The notes under the pieces are model-generated. The model saw nothing but the letters and a program-made list of their open reading frames with translations. It was not told the origin of the DNA and ran no database searches. From positions 62,001 to 126,000 of the forward strand of contig CAKQLF010000004.1 in the NCBI GenBank assembly GCA_934254585.1: a stretch of DNA of 64,000 nt. Direction: 5' to 3'. Shown piece after piece: positions 52,943 through 61,627 of this stretch (position 1 is its first letter; every line of letters starts with the position of its first letter). The DNA comes from an uncultured Alphaproteobacteria bacterium. Lineage in GTDB: Bacteria > Pseudomonadota > Alphaproteobacteria > RF32 > CAG-239. The position numbers were made by a program, and so were the translations under genes.

Positions 52943-55393
52943 TTAGTCAATCTTTTTTGCTTCAATGCGCATTTTATAGAATGAACGCCATACAAAAATG
53001 ATACCGATTACAAAAAATACAATACCAATTGTGTGAGCTAAACATTCAGAATGAGCCGAAACCTTGGCCGCCATTTCTGCCGCCAACAATCCGAACAAAG
53101 TTGTAAACTTAATAATCGGATTCAAAGCCACCGAAGCTGTGTCTTTATATGGATCACCAACAGTGTCGCCCACAACAGAAGCTGCGTGCAGTTCCGTACC
53201 CTTTTCATTAAGGTCAACTTCAACCACTTTTTTGGCGTTGTCCCAAGCTCCGCCGGCATTAGCCATATACAAAGCCTGATACAAACCGAAAATTGCAATA
53301 GAAATTAAGTAGCTTGCAAACAATTCCGGACTAAAGAAAGCAAAAGCAATAGCAAAAGAAAAGATAACGATAAAGATGTTAAACATACCTTTTTGGGCAT
53401 ATTGCGTGCAGATTTTAACCACTGTCTTAGAATCTTCAACCGAAGCTGCTTTTTTGGTGTCTAACTTAATGTGTTCTTTGATGTAGTTCACAGCCCGATA
53501 AGCACCGGTAGAAACCGCCTGAATCGAAGCACCAGAGAACCAATAAATAACGGCACCGCCTAAAATCAATCCCAAAAGAACGCGAGCATCTAACAGGTTA
53601 AGTTGCAGATTCAACAACAGGATAATTGAAAAAATCATTGTTGTTGCACCAATAACCGCTGTACCGATTAATACCGGTTTAGAAGTGGCTTTGAAAGTGT
53701 TTCCGGCCGAGTCGTTAGCTTCAAGCAAATGTTTTCCGAGTTCAAAATCAGGCTCAAAACCATAGTCTTTTTTGATTTCTTTTTTGATACCTTTAATATC
53801 TTCAATTTGAGAAAGTTCAAACACTGACTGTGCGTTATCTGTAACCGGACCATAGCTGTCTACGGCAATTGTAACCGGTCCCATACCAAGCATACCGAAG
53901 GCCACCAAACCAAAAGCAAACACGGTAGGATAAATCATAATTTCAGATAAATCACCCAAAGATGTCAAATAGGCAACAGCCATTAAGCCCGCCATAACCA
54001 CACCTTGCCAAAAACCGGAGAAGTTTCCGGATACAATGCCCGAGATGATGTTTAAGGAAGCACCGGCTTCACGACTGGCGTTAACCACTTCTTGAACGTG
54101 TTGTGATTTTGAAGAGGTGAAAATTTTGGTGAATTCCGGAATGATAGCGGCAGCTAAAGTTCCGCAACTGATAATTACCGACATTTCCCACCAAATTTTA
54201 GGACCAAAACTTTCTTGCGGCAACATAATGTAAGAAACGCCAAAGGTCACCAAAATAGAAATTAATGAAGTCAGCCAAATCAAACTGGTTAATGGGGCTT
54301 CAAAATCAAAAGATTTCTTTTCGCCGTAAATTTTCTTGGCAATAACACCATTCAGGGCATAGGCAACAACCGAAGTTATAATCATTAAAATGCGCATGGT
54401 GAAAATCCAAGTAATCAAGCGAGCCTGCAATTCAGGAGCCCAAACCTGAGCCGAAATTGCGCCGTCGGCGGTCATTGTCATACCGGCAGCCAAAACAATA
54501 AAGCTGATTAAGGCTACGCCGGTCACGCCATAAGTTTCAAAACCATCGGCAGTCGGGCCGCAAGAATCGCCGGCGTTGTCACCTGTGCAATCTGCAATCA
54601 CACCAGGGTTGCGAGCATCATCTTCATCAATTTTGAAAATAATTTTCATTAAATCTGCGCCGATATCTGCGATTTTGGTGAAAATACCGCCGCAAATACG
54701 CAAAGCAGAAGCTCCCAAAGATTCGCCGATGGCAAAACCGATAAAGCAAGCACCGGCAGTGTCGCGAGGAACAAATACCAAGATGAACATCATCATAATG
54801 AGCTCAACGCAAATCAGCAAAACGCCGATAGACATACCGGAGCGCAACGGCAAATTCATCACCGGATAAGCTTTGCCTTTTAAGGAAGCAAAAGAAGTGC
54901 GGGAGTTGGCATAGGTGTTAATGCGCATACCAAACCAAGCCACTGTGTAAGAGCCTAAAATACCCAAAACCGACCAAAGTAAAATATTCATAACTTTCAA
55001 AAGCGGAGTACCGTTTAAAACTGCAAAGTAATAAACAATGCAAGCGGCAATAAACACTTCCAACACAAAAAGCAATTTAGCTTGTTGTTTCATATAGGTG
55101 GTGCAGGTGGCGTAAATAGTTTCCGAAACTTTAAGCATTGTTTCGTGAGCCGGCAATTTTTTGATACGGAAAAATTCCCATAATCCGAAAACCATACCTA
55201 AAAGACAAACCACCATACCGCTTAACAGTAAGCCGTTGCCTGAAATTTCTAAACCAAAAAAGCTGTAAGTTGCGTCAGCCAGAGAAGGGATAATCAAATC
55301 CAATTCCGAGGCGTGTGCTGAGCTTACTGCAGAAAATAAAAAGGCCAACACCGCCAATGCGGCTTTGCCTGTTTTGATTTTGCTAATAAACAT
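52943..55393 (-). CDS. hppA: membrane-bound pyrophosphatase, K+-independent H+-pump type
   Basis: An 816-aa polytopic protein (about 16 membrane segments; the N-terminus may include a signal-like segment ending in A-H-A). The substrate site is D-E-D-D-A-R-N-P-G-V-I-A-D, then G-D-N-A-G-D; the later site is V-D-S-Y-G-P-V-T-D-N-A. The motif A-G-N-T-F-K-A has Lys where K+-dependent enzymes have Ala (G-N-T-x-A-A), which predicts a K+-independent H+-PPase. It couples PPi hydrolysis to H+ export, saving energy in anaerobes. Confidence 0.93.
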   Translation of the reverse strand: MFISKIKTGKAALAVLAFLFSAVSSAHASELDLIIPSLADATYSFFGLEISGNGLLLSGMVVCLLGMVFGLWEFFRIKKLPAHETMLKVSETIYATCTTYMKQQAKLLFVLEVFIAACIVYYFAVLNGTPLLKVMNILLWSVLGILGSYTVAWFGMRINTYANSRTSFASLKGKAYPVMNLPLRSGMSIGVLLICVELIMMMFILVFVPRDTAGACFIGFAIGESLGASALRICGGIFTKIADIGADLMKIIFKIDEDDARNPGVIADCTGDNAGDSCGPTADGFETYGVTGVALISFIVLAAGMTMTADGAISAQVWAPELQARLITWIFTMRILMIITSVVAYALNGVIAKKIYGEKKSFDFEAPLTSLIWLTSLISILVTFGVSYIMLPQESFGPKIWWEMSVIISCGTLAAAIIPEFTKIFTSSKSQHVQEVVNASREAGASLNIISGIVSGNFSGFWQGVVMAGLMAVAYLTSLGDLSEIMIYPTVFAFGLVAFGMLGMGPVTIAVDSYGPVTDNAQSVFELSQIEDIKGIKKEIKKDYGFEPDFELGKHLLEANDSAGNTFKATSKPVLIGTAVIGATTMIFSIILLLNLQLNLLDARVLLGLILGGAVIYWFSGASIQAVSTGAYRAVNYIKEHIKLDTKKAASVEDSKTVVKICTQYAQKGMFNIFIVIFSFAIAFAFFSPELFASYLISIAIFGLYQALYMANAGGAWDNAKKVVEVDLNEKGTELHAASVVGDTVGDPYKDTASVALNPIIKFTTLFGLLAAEMAAKVSAHSECLAHTIGIVFFVIGIIFVWRSFYKMRIEAKKID

Positions 55394-55539
55394 ATTTTCA
55401 ATCCTTTATAAAAATTAAAGACAAAGACCACAGTAAGTTCTCCCTTACCGGCCGGTAAAACATATCCTAAATCATAAATGTTAATTAATCACTACAAAAT
55501 TAAACTATTTGAGTAATAGTGGATAAGTGAAGAAAACAT

Positions 55540-56271
55540 TTAATAATTATCGGTAATGTCCTTTTTTTCCACCTCCATATAAGAACGGCCGTCATTGTCC
55601 AATATTTGAATGTCGGCACCGGCTTTTAACAGGACGGTAGAAATGTTTTCGCTTCCAAAAGCCGCGGCGTAGAACAGCGCGGTGCGCCCGTAGCGGTCTT
55701 GTTGGTTGACTTTTGCTCCTGATTTTAACAGAATCTCGACCAAAGGCAGATTCAAATCACTGGTGGACGCATTCATTAAGGGTGTGCCCCTTGGCGTTTC
55801 TTGATTAATGTCTGCGCCGTTATCAATCAAAAGTTTTAATAAGTTTACGGAGCGTTGAATTAAAAAGTTTTTTTGTTGTGTCAGGTTGGCTTTGGCGATT
55901 TCCAAATCGACATCTGAATTGGGATTGTCGACGGCTCTGAAATTGTTTTGGAGCTCGGCAGCCGCGGCGGTGGCAACCAAAATAGGCGTCAGTCCGGAGC
56001 TTGACGGCAGATTCACATCGGCACCGGCGTTGATTAAAATTTGTGCCGTATCCAAATCGGCAACGTGTGTCAAAAGATAAAACAGCATTGTGTCGCCATC
56101 GGCATCGCGGGAATTTACATCCAGTCCGCTGTCAATCAGCTGCTGCAATTCCGCCGCATTACCGGAATCCAAAATCTTTTGCACATAGGCATCGGCAATA
56201 TCTTGTTCGTCGGCAAAGCAAACGTTTGGTAGCAGAAAAAATAAACCTAAGCAGAAAAACCAGTATTTCAT
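55540..56271 (-). CDS. exported ankyrin-repeat protein
   Basis: A 243-aa protein with a signal peptide (cleavage near CFA, residue about 20). Four to five ankyrin repeats follow: D-V-N-S-R-D-A-D-G-D-T-M-L, A-D-V-N-L-P-S-S-S-G-L-T-P-I, A-D-I-N-Q-E-T-P-R-G-T-P-L and A-K-V-N-Q-Q-D-R-Y-G-R-T-A-L. A ~30-residue insertion interrupts the second and third. The signal peptide points to a periplasmic protein-binding role. An effector role is less likely because of the Sec signal. Confidence 0.8.
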   Translation of the reverse strand: MKYWFFCLGLFFLLPNVCFADEQDIADAYVQKILDSGNAAELQQLIDSGLDVNSRDADGDTMLFYLLTHVADLDTAQILINAGADVNLPSSSGLTPILVATAAAAELQNNFRAVDNPNSDVDLEIAKANLTQQKNFLIQRSVNLLKLLIDNGADINQETPRGTPLMNASTSDLNLPLVEILLKSGAKVNQQDRYGRTALFYAAAFGSENISTVLLKAGADIQILDNDGRSYMEVEKKDITDNY

Positions 56272-56378
56272 TGCAACCCCATTATCATTGAATGACCAAA
56301 TCTAACATAGATAAATCAATCTGGCAAGTCTTTAAAAACAACGACACTAATATATATAAAACAAAAAAGGAGTTTGAA

Positions 56379-56612
56379 ATGAAACGAAAACATACAAAAC
56401 CATTATACATTTCTTTGCAAGGCGGCAGCAAGGATTTTCACGTCAGAGTTATCGAGGAGGAAAGGTTGGTGCCGACAGTGCAAATGAGAGATATAAATTT
56501 TGATGAAGATATGCAAAACTACGGCAATGAAGAGAATTTGCCAAACAGCGACCGCTTAATGGAGTGCCAACAAAAAGGAATAAAACAGGAGCATTGTTTG
56601 GAAAATAAATGA
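56379..56612 (+). CDS. small soluble protein with C-terminal CxxxGxxxxxC motif
   Basis: A 77-aa protein; the start at 56379 has AAGGAG 7 nt upstream, so the longer frame is rejected. No membrane segment or signal peptide. It ends with CQQKGIKQEHC, the same C-x3-G-x5-C spacing as the three membrane proteins at 28.1-29.3 kb, with Glu two residues before the last Cys. The family is not recognised. It lies just upstream of a convergent tRNA gene. Confidence 0.55.
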   Translation: MKRKHTKPLYISLQGGSKDFHVRVIEEERLVPTVQMRDINFDEDMQNYGNEENLPNSDRLMECQQKGIKQEHCLENK

Positions 56613-56619
56613 AAATTAA

Positions 56620-56696
56620 TGGCGTATCCGGCGAGGCTCGAACTCGCAACCTTCGGCGTCGGAGGCCGACACTCTATCCAATTGAGCTACGGATAC
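56620..56696 (-). tRNA. tRNA-Arg (anticodon CCG), CCA encoded
   Basis: Full cloverleaf on the - strand: acceptor GTATCCG/CGGATAC, D arm GCTC/GAGT, anticodon arm TCGGC/GCCGA with loop CTCCGAC (anticodon CCG, reads CGG), T arm GCGAG-TTCGAGC-CTCGC. The discriminator G and the 3' CCA are encoded. Confidence 0.97.
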
Positions 56697-56814
56697 GCAA
56701 GCGATTCGTTCATAATTTTTCACCTTTTTACATAATTTTACTTGACTTGTCAATGAAATGAATGTATTAACAAGCAACAAATAATGTTGAATTTTAGTTT
56801 TGAGGAATTTTAAA

Positions 56815-57102
56815 ATGGCTAAGAAATGTGATATTTTGGGCACAGGCGTTATGAGTGGTAACAATGTCAGCCACGCTAACAACAAAACTCGCCGTCGTTT
56901 TTTGCCTAATTTGCAAGTTGTGTCTTTGTTTAGTGAAGCTTTGAATAAAGTTTTCAAATTGAAAGTATGTTCTAAAACATTGCGTTCTATTGAACATAAT
57001 GGTGGTTTGGATTCTTATTTGGAAAAAACATCCAATACAAAATTGACTGAAGAAGCTAAAAAAATTAAAAAGACCATTGCTTCAAAAAAAGTTGTCGCTT
57101 AA
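56815..57102 (+). CDS. rpmB: 50S ribosomal protein L28
   Basis: A 95-aa protein; the start at 56815 gives the family N-terminus M-A-K-K-C-D-I-L-G-T-G. N-N-V-S-H-A-N-N-K-T-R-R-R-F-L-P-N-L and V-C-S-K-T-L-R-S-I-E follow, all typical of L28. A GAGG site precedes the start. It is monocistronic with its own terminator. Confidence 0.96.
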   Translation: MAKKCDILGTGVMSGNNVSHANNKTRRRFLPNLQVVSLFSEALNKVFKLKVCSKTLRSIEHNGGLDSYLEKTSNTKLTEEAKKIKKTIASKKVVA

Positions 57103-57126
57103 TTTATTTTTTAAGTATTAACAAAA

Positions 57127-57157
57127 AAAACTCCGATATTTGATGTCGGAGTTTTTT
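57127..57157. terminator. terminator of rpmB, bidirectional
   Basis: AAAACTCCGA (57127-57136), 9-nt loop, TCGGAGTTTT (57146-57155), T-run after and A-run before. It serves rpmB and the convergent gene ending at 57167. Confidence 0.88.
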
Positions 57158-57166
57158 GTTTGTGTG

Positions 57167-57688
57167 TTATACAAATTGTTTTATAGATAACAAATATGTA
57201 GTTGCAACACAAATTGAAAAATAGACTAAAAAGCTCAAAAAAACTAATAGTCTTTTCTTGATTACTTTTTTGTGCTCTGTGACACTGAATTCCGATAAGA
57301 ATATACCAAGTGTAAACAGAGTGAACAACCCCAAACCGGCAGCCACAAAACCTTCCAGCCCCAGAGCAACAGTAGCCGCTACAGTGGTGGTAAAGCCGAA
57401 CGAGTTGGTTATAATGTTACCAATTCCCCATAGGATAGCCCCTAAAATTGCCATACAGAAAATACCGGGGAGAACAAAGTCCAACAGTATTTGATGTAAT
57501 TTGACGTTTTTACCGAAACTGGCAATAGAAATAACAAATATTGCTACAATCAAAAGCAGTACGGCTATTGACGTGATTCCTTGCAGTTCGGGAATGGATA
57601 AAATCCATACCAAAAAACTCATAAAGGCTGAACCGAACAGGGTTAAGGCACAAAGTGTAAAAAAGTGATAAGAAAAATACATATTCAT
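57167..57688 (-). CDS. four- to five-helix membrane protein of unknown function
   Basis: A 173-aa hydrophobic protein with segments near 8-30, 37-55, 68-90, 98-125 and 150-168. No family is recognised. Its 27 nt upstream of the ATG are almost identical to those of the divergent gene at 57825, although the two proteins do not look homologous. No Shine-Dalgarno sequence is visible before the ATG. Confidence 0.55.
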   Translation of the reverse strand: MNMYFSYHFFTLCALTLFGSAFMSFLVWILSIPELQGITSIAVLLLIVAIFVISIASFGKNVKLHQILLDFVLPGIFCMAILGAILWGIGNIITNSFGFTTTVAATVALGLEGFVAAGLGLFTLFTLGIFLSEFSVTEHKKVIKKRLLVFLSFLVYFSICVATTYLLSIKQFV

Positions 57689-57827
57689 AAAAATTAAAAG
57701 GTTAATAATAAAATTTCTAATTCAATATACGAAAATTTTTATTTTTTGTCAACAAAATCATTGCATTTAAATCCGAACGGAGTATAATTCGACTGTAAAC
57801 TTTATTATTAACCTTTTAATTTTTATG
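57686..57827. repeat. inverted repeat of shared leader sequence in a divergent intergenic region
   Basis: The 27-28 nt ending in ATTAACCTTTTAATTTTT-ATG occur before both divergent genes: 57827-57800 on + and 57686-57713 on -, with one mismatch. They face each other across 86 bp. The + copy lies downstream of a promoter, TTGCAT (57761-57766), 16 nt, TATAAT (57783-57788). Confidence 0.85.
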
Positions 57828-58238
57828 TCTATGGTAACTAAATTTTTTAATCAGATTAGATTTGCCGTAGGTTTAATCGGTCTGTTGATTCTTGCACTTT
57901 TAGGCCTTTCGGGAGTGATGTCTGCAGTTGACTGTTGCTTGTTCAGTCTGTGGTTGGGCTTATTTGTGTTGTTATCTAAAAATCTCAAATACGCTCCGTG
58001 GATTTTGGGACTTACTGCTTTTTATATGGCGTTTCCGTTTTTGGGATATCATTGCCCGCTTGTGGCTTGGGAGGCTCCAGAGTCGGAAATACTAACAAGG
58101 GTTGTCCTGTATGGTGACAAACTTATGGCCTTGTTTGTAAACGCGTTTTTGTATTTTATGGCAGTAGTCGCTTTGTTAAGCCTCGCTTGCGCAGTAATCG
58201 GCGGATTCTTTTGCTATAATAAGAGCAATTTCGCCTAA
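57825..58238 (+). CDS. small membrane protein of unknown function
   Basis: A 137-aa protein with about four hydrophobic segments (near 12-35, 37-50, 58-75 and 100-128) and cysteines in several segments. No family is recognised. It has a good sigma70-like promoter upstream but no clear Shine-Dalgarno; its leader is shared with the divergent gene at 57688. It ends at a strong terminator shared with pfkA. Confidence 0.55.
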   Translation: MSMVTKFFNQIRFAVGLIGLLILALLGLSGVMSAVDCCLFSLWLGLFVLLSKNLKYAPWILGLTAFYMAFPFLGYHCPLVAWEAPESEILTRVVLYGDKLMALFVNAFLYFMAVVALLSLACAVIGGFFCYNKSNFA

Positions 58239-58241
58239 AAG

Positions 58242-58276
58242 AAAAAAGGAACTGATTAGATTCAGTTCCTTTTTTT
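58242..58276. terminator. bidirectional terminator between a membrane protein gene and pfkA
   Basis: AGGAACTGA (58247-58255), short loop, TCAGTTCCT (58262-58270), then T-run; A-run on the left. Confidence 0.88.
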
Positions 58277-58290
58277 GTGGTTTAATGGTT

Positions 58291-59373
58291 TTAGTCTTCC
58301 AATTCACCAACATACATACCAATAGCCTGAGCCGCTTTAACATAGTCGCTGTGAGCATTTAAACCGGTTGTGCCGGCGGCTACAACTTCATCTAAGCTAT
58401 ATGAGGTGATTTTACCGCCGCTAAGCGAAACCATACGGTTTGTGTGTCCTTCTGCCAACAAACGAACGGCTTCGGCACCAAGTACCACGGCCAAGCCACG
58501 ATCAAAAGCTGTCGGATTGCCTGAACGCTGAACGTGACCCAATTTAGTTACACGGGTTTGAAAACCTTTGTAATTGGCGTTTATCAATCCGCTTAAATAT
58601 TCGCCGATACCACCGTTAATTTTTTCGCCAACCAAATTTACGGCGTTGGTTACGGCTTCGCCTTTTTCGGTTTTTACACCTTCTGAAACCACAATTAAAG
58701 CACTTGTGCGTCCGCTGGCTTTTACTGCTTCCAGTTTTTTAACTATACCATCTAAAGTATAAGGAATTTCCGGAACCAAACAAATATCGGCAAAACCGGC
58801 AATGGCGGAATGCATAGCCAAGTGACCGGCATCACGTCCCATAACTTCCAGAATTAGAGCACGATGATGCGAACGCGCGGTTGTCATTAAATCGTCCAAA
58901 GCGTTGGTGCAAACCTGACAAGCTGTGTTGAAACCAACTGAAAATTCAGTCAATGGTGTATCATTATCAATGGTCTTTGGAATACCAATCATTTTTACAC
59001 CGGCCATTTTGCAATAAGTGCTGACAATATTCATGCTGCCGTCACCGCCTACAACTAAAACAGCATCTAATCCGAGTTCACGCACACCTTCGCCAAAACG
59101 TTGGGCTAAAACTTCTTGCGATTCCTTTACGCCGGTGTTTAAAGAACCTAAGTATGAACCGGCTAATCTTGGCCAAGGAGAACAGCTGAAATTTTCTTCC
59201 GTCAAAATTTCATAAGAAAGCGGGCGATTGGTTAAACCATCTGTTCCGTCGTGGATACCATATACTTCCCAACCTTTTTTGGCTGCGGCGTTGACAACTG
59301 AAAGTAACACGGCATTAAGACCGGCGCAGTCGCCGCCGCTGGTTAAAATTCCGATTTTTTTTATGTTATTCAT
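58291..59373 (-). CDS. pfkA: 6-phosphofructokinase
   Basis: A 360-aa enzyme; the start at 59373 (M-N-N-I-K-K-I-G-I-L-T-S-G-G-D-C) matches the family N-terminus. Nucleotide loop G-G-D-G-S (109-113), active site P-K-T-I-D-N-D (132-138), M-G-R-D-A-G-H, then G-H-V-Q-R-S-G-N-P. Gly in GGDG suggests ATP as donor, but Lys in PKTIDND is typical of PPi-dependent enzymes, so the donor is uncertain. With an H+-pyrophosphatase in the same genome, PPi use is worth testing. Confidence 0.93.
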   Translation of the reverse strand: MNNIKKIGILTSGGDCAGLNAVLLSVVNAAAKKGWEVYGIHDGTDGLTNRPLSYEILTEENFSCSPWPRLAGSYLGSLNTGVKESQEVLAQRFGEGVRELGLDAVLVVGGDGSMNIVSTYCKMAGVKMIGIPKTIDNDTPLTEFSVGFNTACQVCTNALDDLMTTARSHHRALILEVMGRDAGHLAMHSAIAGFADICLVPEIPYTLDGIVKKLEAVKASGRTSALIVVSEGVKTEKGEAVTNAVNLVGEKINGGIGEYLSGLINANYKGFQTRVTKLGHVQRSGNPTAFDRGLAVVLGAEAVRLLAEGHTNRMVSLSGGKITSYSLDEVVAAGTTGLNAHSDYVKAAQAIGMYVGELED

Positions 59374-59506
59374 TCTATAAAAACTCCGTTTAAAATTATT
59401 GCAATCAGTCAAAAAATAATGTATACTCTTTACAACTTTGAACGAAAAAATCCACTAAAAAATGGATTTTGTTACAAAAAAAATATAGAAAGGGCTATAT
59501 AATCTT

Positions 59507-59719
59507 ATGATAGGTAATGATAAAGCGGCAAAACTTCAACTGTTGTTATGTGAGTTAAAACTGGAACAAAGACATATTAACACCGATTTGTCGCGTTTGC
59601 TGAAACAAGGAAAAACCGTCGATTTTTTTAAGGCGAAACAATTAAATGCCCGCAAAAGCGGTTTGGCTGATAAAATCAATAAGGTGGAAAATTCCATAAA
59701 TCCGAATATTATAGCTTAG
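59507..59719 (+). CDS. DUF465/YdcH family small protein
   Basis: A 70-aa helical-hairpin protein with the DUF465 layout: L-x-x-E-Q-R-H-I-N-x-D-L, a short turn, then F-x-x-x-x-L-x-x-x-K-x-x-L-x-D-K-I and the alphaproteobacterial ending N-P-N-I-I-A (usually P-D-I-I-A). Function unknown. It is monocistronic and followed by a terminator. Confidence 0.7.
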   Translation: MIGNDKAAKLQLLLCELKLEQRHINTDLSRLLKQGKTVDFFKAKQLNARKSGLADKINKVENSINPNIIA

Positions 59720-59743
59720 GTTTGATTGAAAATCAAAAAACAG

Positions 59744-59774
59744 AGCCTGCATTTTTGCGGGCTTAATTTTTTAT
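59744..59774 (+). terminator. terminator of the DUF465 gene
   Basis: AGCCTGC (59744-59750), loop, GCGGGCT (59757-59763; one G-T pair), then a T-rich stretch. The rest of the gap to 59986 is AT-rich with nothing recognised. Confidence 0.75.
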
Positions 59775-59986
59775 ATTTTGACAAAAAATAAAAAATGTGA
59801 TATTCTTGAATTGCTTTATAAAAAATTATGTAAAATTATTAGGATATAAATTGTTGGTTAGAGAGTTTTGCTCATATAACTGATTAACTTTGTCTGAATG
59901 TTTGAAAATTTTGCGTAAGGTGTTGTTTCTCGGCTAAAATATCTTTGAACCGAAATCTCTGAAACAGCTTATAAAATTTATTCACG

Positions 59987-61189
59987 ATGACATTGGGGAT
60001 TATGTTATCAAAAATCTTTTTCATTATGAAGAATGTTTTTGTTTCAAAGTGTTGTGCCTTTGGTAAAAATGTGGGTACACTCTTGTGGTGGGCTTTGTCC
60101 GGTGTTTTATTGCTGCTTCTTTCTGCAGTGATTTTTTGCGGATTTGTAACAACGGCGTTGATAGCAACTCCGATTGCTATTGTTGAGGCGTTGTTTATGT
60201 TTGCGTGGGCTTATGTCTTTCCTGTTTCTGCAGCTAAATGTTGGAGCAGATGGCAAAAAAGACGTGGTTGTAAAGATATGGAAGATGCAATACTCTTCTA
60301 TTTCAACAATTATAACCATGAGTGGCATTATCCGGTGGCCAAAGAAACTTTTATGTTTCTGACATCTTGGGTGAAATCTGCTAAATTCAGATTTAATCCG
60401 TATTTTGTGGAAGAAACAGAACCGTATATTTGGCCTGCTGAAAATCAGATTCGCTGGTATGAAGATTTGCATACAGGAGATAAAAATGCTCTCTGCAAGC
60501 TGTCTTCAGACGCATTTATGAAAATGTGGAATAATCACAGTGCTGAATACAATCTGAAACAGTTTATTCTTATGAAAAGCAAGCTTCCGGAGGAGGCTAT
60601 GTTTGATATTTTTGAGTATAGACTGCAATATGAAGAGGTTAATTGGCAGCTTGTATATGATTGGTTTATGAGCCAGTGCCGCTCTGCTAAGGCTGTGCAT
60701 AAGCTGATTATTGTGGCTATGATGTATGGAAAAGCTCATTTGGCAGCTGAGATTGCAGAGACAATTGTGCTTAAAAACGGATTGTCTCAGTCTGTAATTG
60801 CTGCTTTGTTTGCTCAAAAAGATAATGAGGTTGCTCGTTGTCTTATTGCCGCTAACACAAATTATGAATACATAGTTATGCTGAAATCGGCAAATTGTAA
60901 TTTGACAGCTCTTCTGAAAAGCAGCAAAAAACTGAATCCTGAGTTTGATGGTTTTGATTCTGTTGTTGAGATGTATCTCAATGAAGCAACTTACAAAATA
61001 TATCATAACTGCGGATATTCTCTGAAAGTTGAAACTGTTAGAAAGATGTTGTCTTCGGACAATATGTCTCTTTCTTTTTTAAAGGAGATTGTTGACAATG
61101 AGCCGATGTTCAAGAACTTGGCTTCTTTGGACGAAGAAATTAAGACACTTCTGAAATCTAAGATGAAGTATGTGTCTAAACTCATCTAA
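59987..61189 (+). CDS. membrane-anchored helical-repeat protein of unknown function (400 aa)
   Basis: Two hydrophobic segments (about 31-58 and 60-80) are followed by a long soluble helical domain with Trp/Tyr-rich segments. Around 255-275 the sequence V-I-A-A-L-F-A-Q-K-D-N-E-V-A-R-C-L-I resembles V-A-A-L-L-A-K-Q-D-N-R-I-C-R-L-L in the gene at 62105, suggesting a shared ~35-residue helical repeat. Alternative starts at 60005 or 60029 are possible; no clear ribosome site decides. No known family is recognised. Confidence 0.55.
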   Translation: MTLGIMLSKIFFIMKNVFVSKCCAFGKNVGTLLWWALSGVLLLLLSAVIFCGFVTTALIATPIAIVEALFMFAWAYVFPVSAAKCWSRWQKRRGCKDMEDAILFYFNNYNHEWHYPVAKETFMFLTSWVKSAKFRFNPYFVEETEPYIWPAENQIRWYEDLHTGDKNALCKLSSDAFMKMWNNHSAEYNLKQFILMKSKLPEEAMFDIFEYRLQYEEVNWQLVYDWFMSQCRSAKAVHKLIIVAMMYGKAHLAAEIAETIVLKNGLSQSVIAALFAQKDNEVARCLIAANTNYEYIVMLKSANCNLTALLKSSKKLNPEFDGFDSVVEMYLNEATYKIYHNCGYSLKVETVRKMLSSDNMSLSFLKEIVDNEPMFKNLASLDEEIKTLLKSKMKYVSKLI

Positions 61190-61193
61190 CTAA

Positions 61194-61237
61194 ATTAAAG
61201 CGTTGCTCTTATCAAAAGGGCTGCGCTTTAATTTTTT
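61194..61237 (+). terminator. terminator of the 400-aa gene
   Basis: ATTAAAGCG (61194-61202) pairs with CGCTTTAAT (61224-61232), with an inner imperfect stem, followed by T6. Confidence 0.85.
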
Positions 61238-61349
61238 GTGCGATTCGCTCTGTAATGCTATTTTTTGCTTGAAAAATAAAAAAGTATGTGTTAAATAAGG
61301 CTAAATTTATGTTCAACTTTAGAAAAATTTTGGAAAAGAGGTGATTTAA

Positions 61350-61556
61350 GTGGTACAAGTAACAGTTATCGGAAACGATGTAAACCAGTCTTTGAAAATC
61401 TTGAAAAAGAAAATGCAAAGAGAAGGCGATTTCCGCGAAATGAAACTGCGCCGTTGCCATGAGAAGAATTCTGAAAAGAAAGCTCGTCGCAAAGCAGAAG
61501 CTGTCCGTCGTGCTCGCAAGCAGATGCGCAAACGCTTAGACACCGAAGGTTTCTAG
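61350..61556 (+). CDS. rpsU: 30S ribosomal protein S21
   Basis: A 68-aa basic protein starting with GTG (61350) after GAGGTGATTTAA. The sequence V-Q-V-T-V-I-G-N-D-V-N-Q-S-L-K, then K-K-M-Q-R-E-G-D-F-R-E-M-K, is typical of alphaproteobacterial S21. It is part of the small subunit near the anti-Shine-Dalgarno region. It is followed by a terminator. Confidence 0.95.
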   Translation: MVQVTVIGNDVNQSLKILKKKMQREGDFREMKLRRCHEKNSEKKARRKAEAVRRARKQMRKRLDTEGF

Positions 61557-61578
61557 TTTTTAGAATGCTTAATGTAAG

Positions 61579-61607
61579 TCCCCGCCCGCTTGAGCGGGGA
61601 TTTTTTT
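61579..61607 (+). terminator. terminator of rpsU
   Basis: TCCCCGC (61579-61585), 8-nt loop, GCGGGGA (61594-61600), then T7. A longer frame that starts before it is rejected. Confidence 0.9.
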
Positions 61608-61627
61608 CAAAATCAAGGAGAAATTAT

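Noticed and set aside
56616..56957. 113-codon frame on - ending in a familiar A-Q-L-D-R-V peptide
   Set aside because: That peptide is a translation of the tRNA-Arg gene; the rest is antisense to rpmB.
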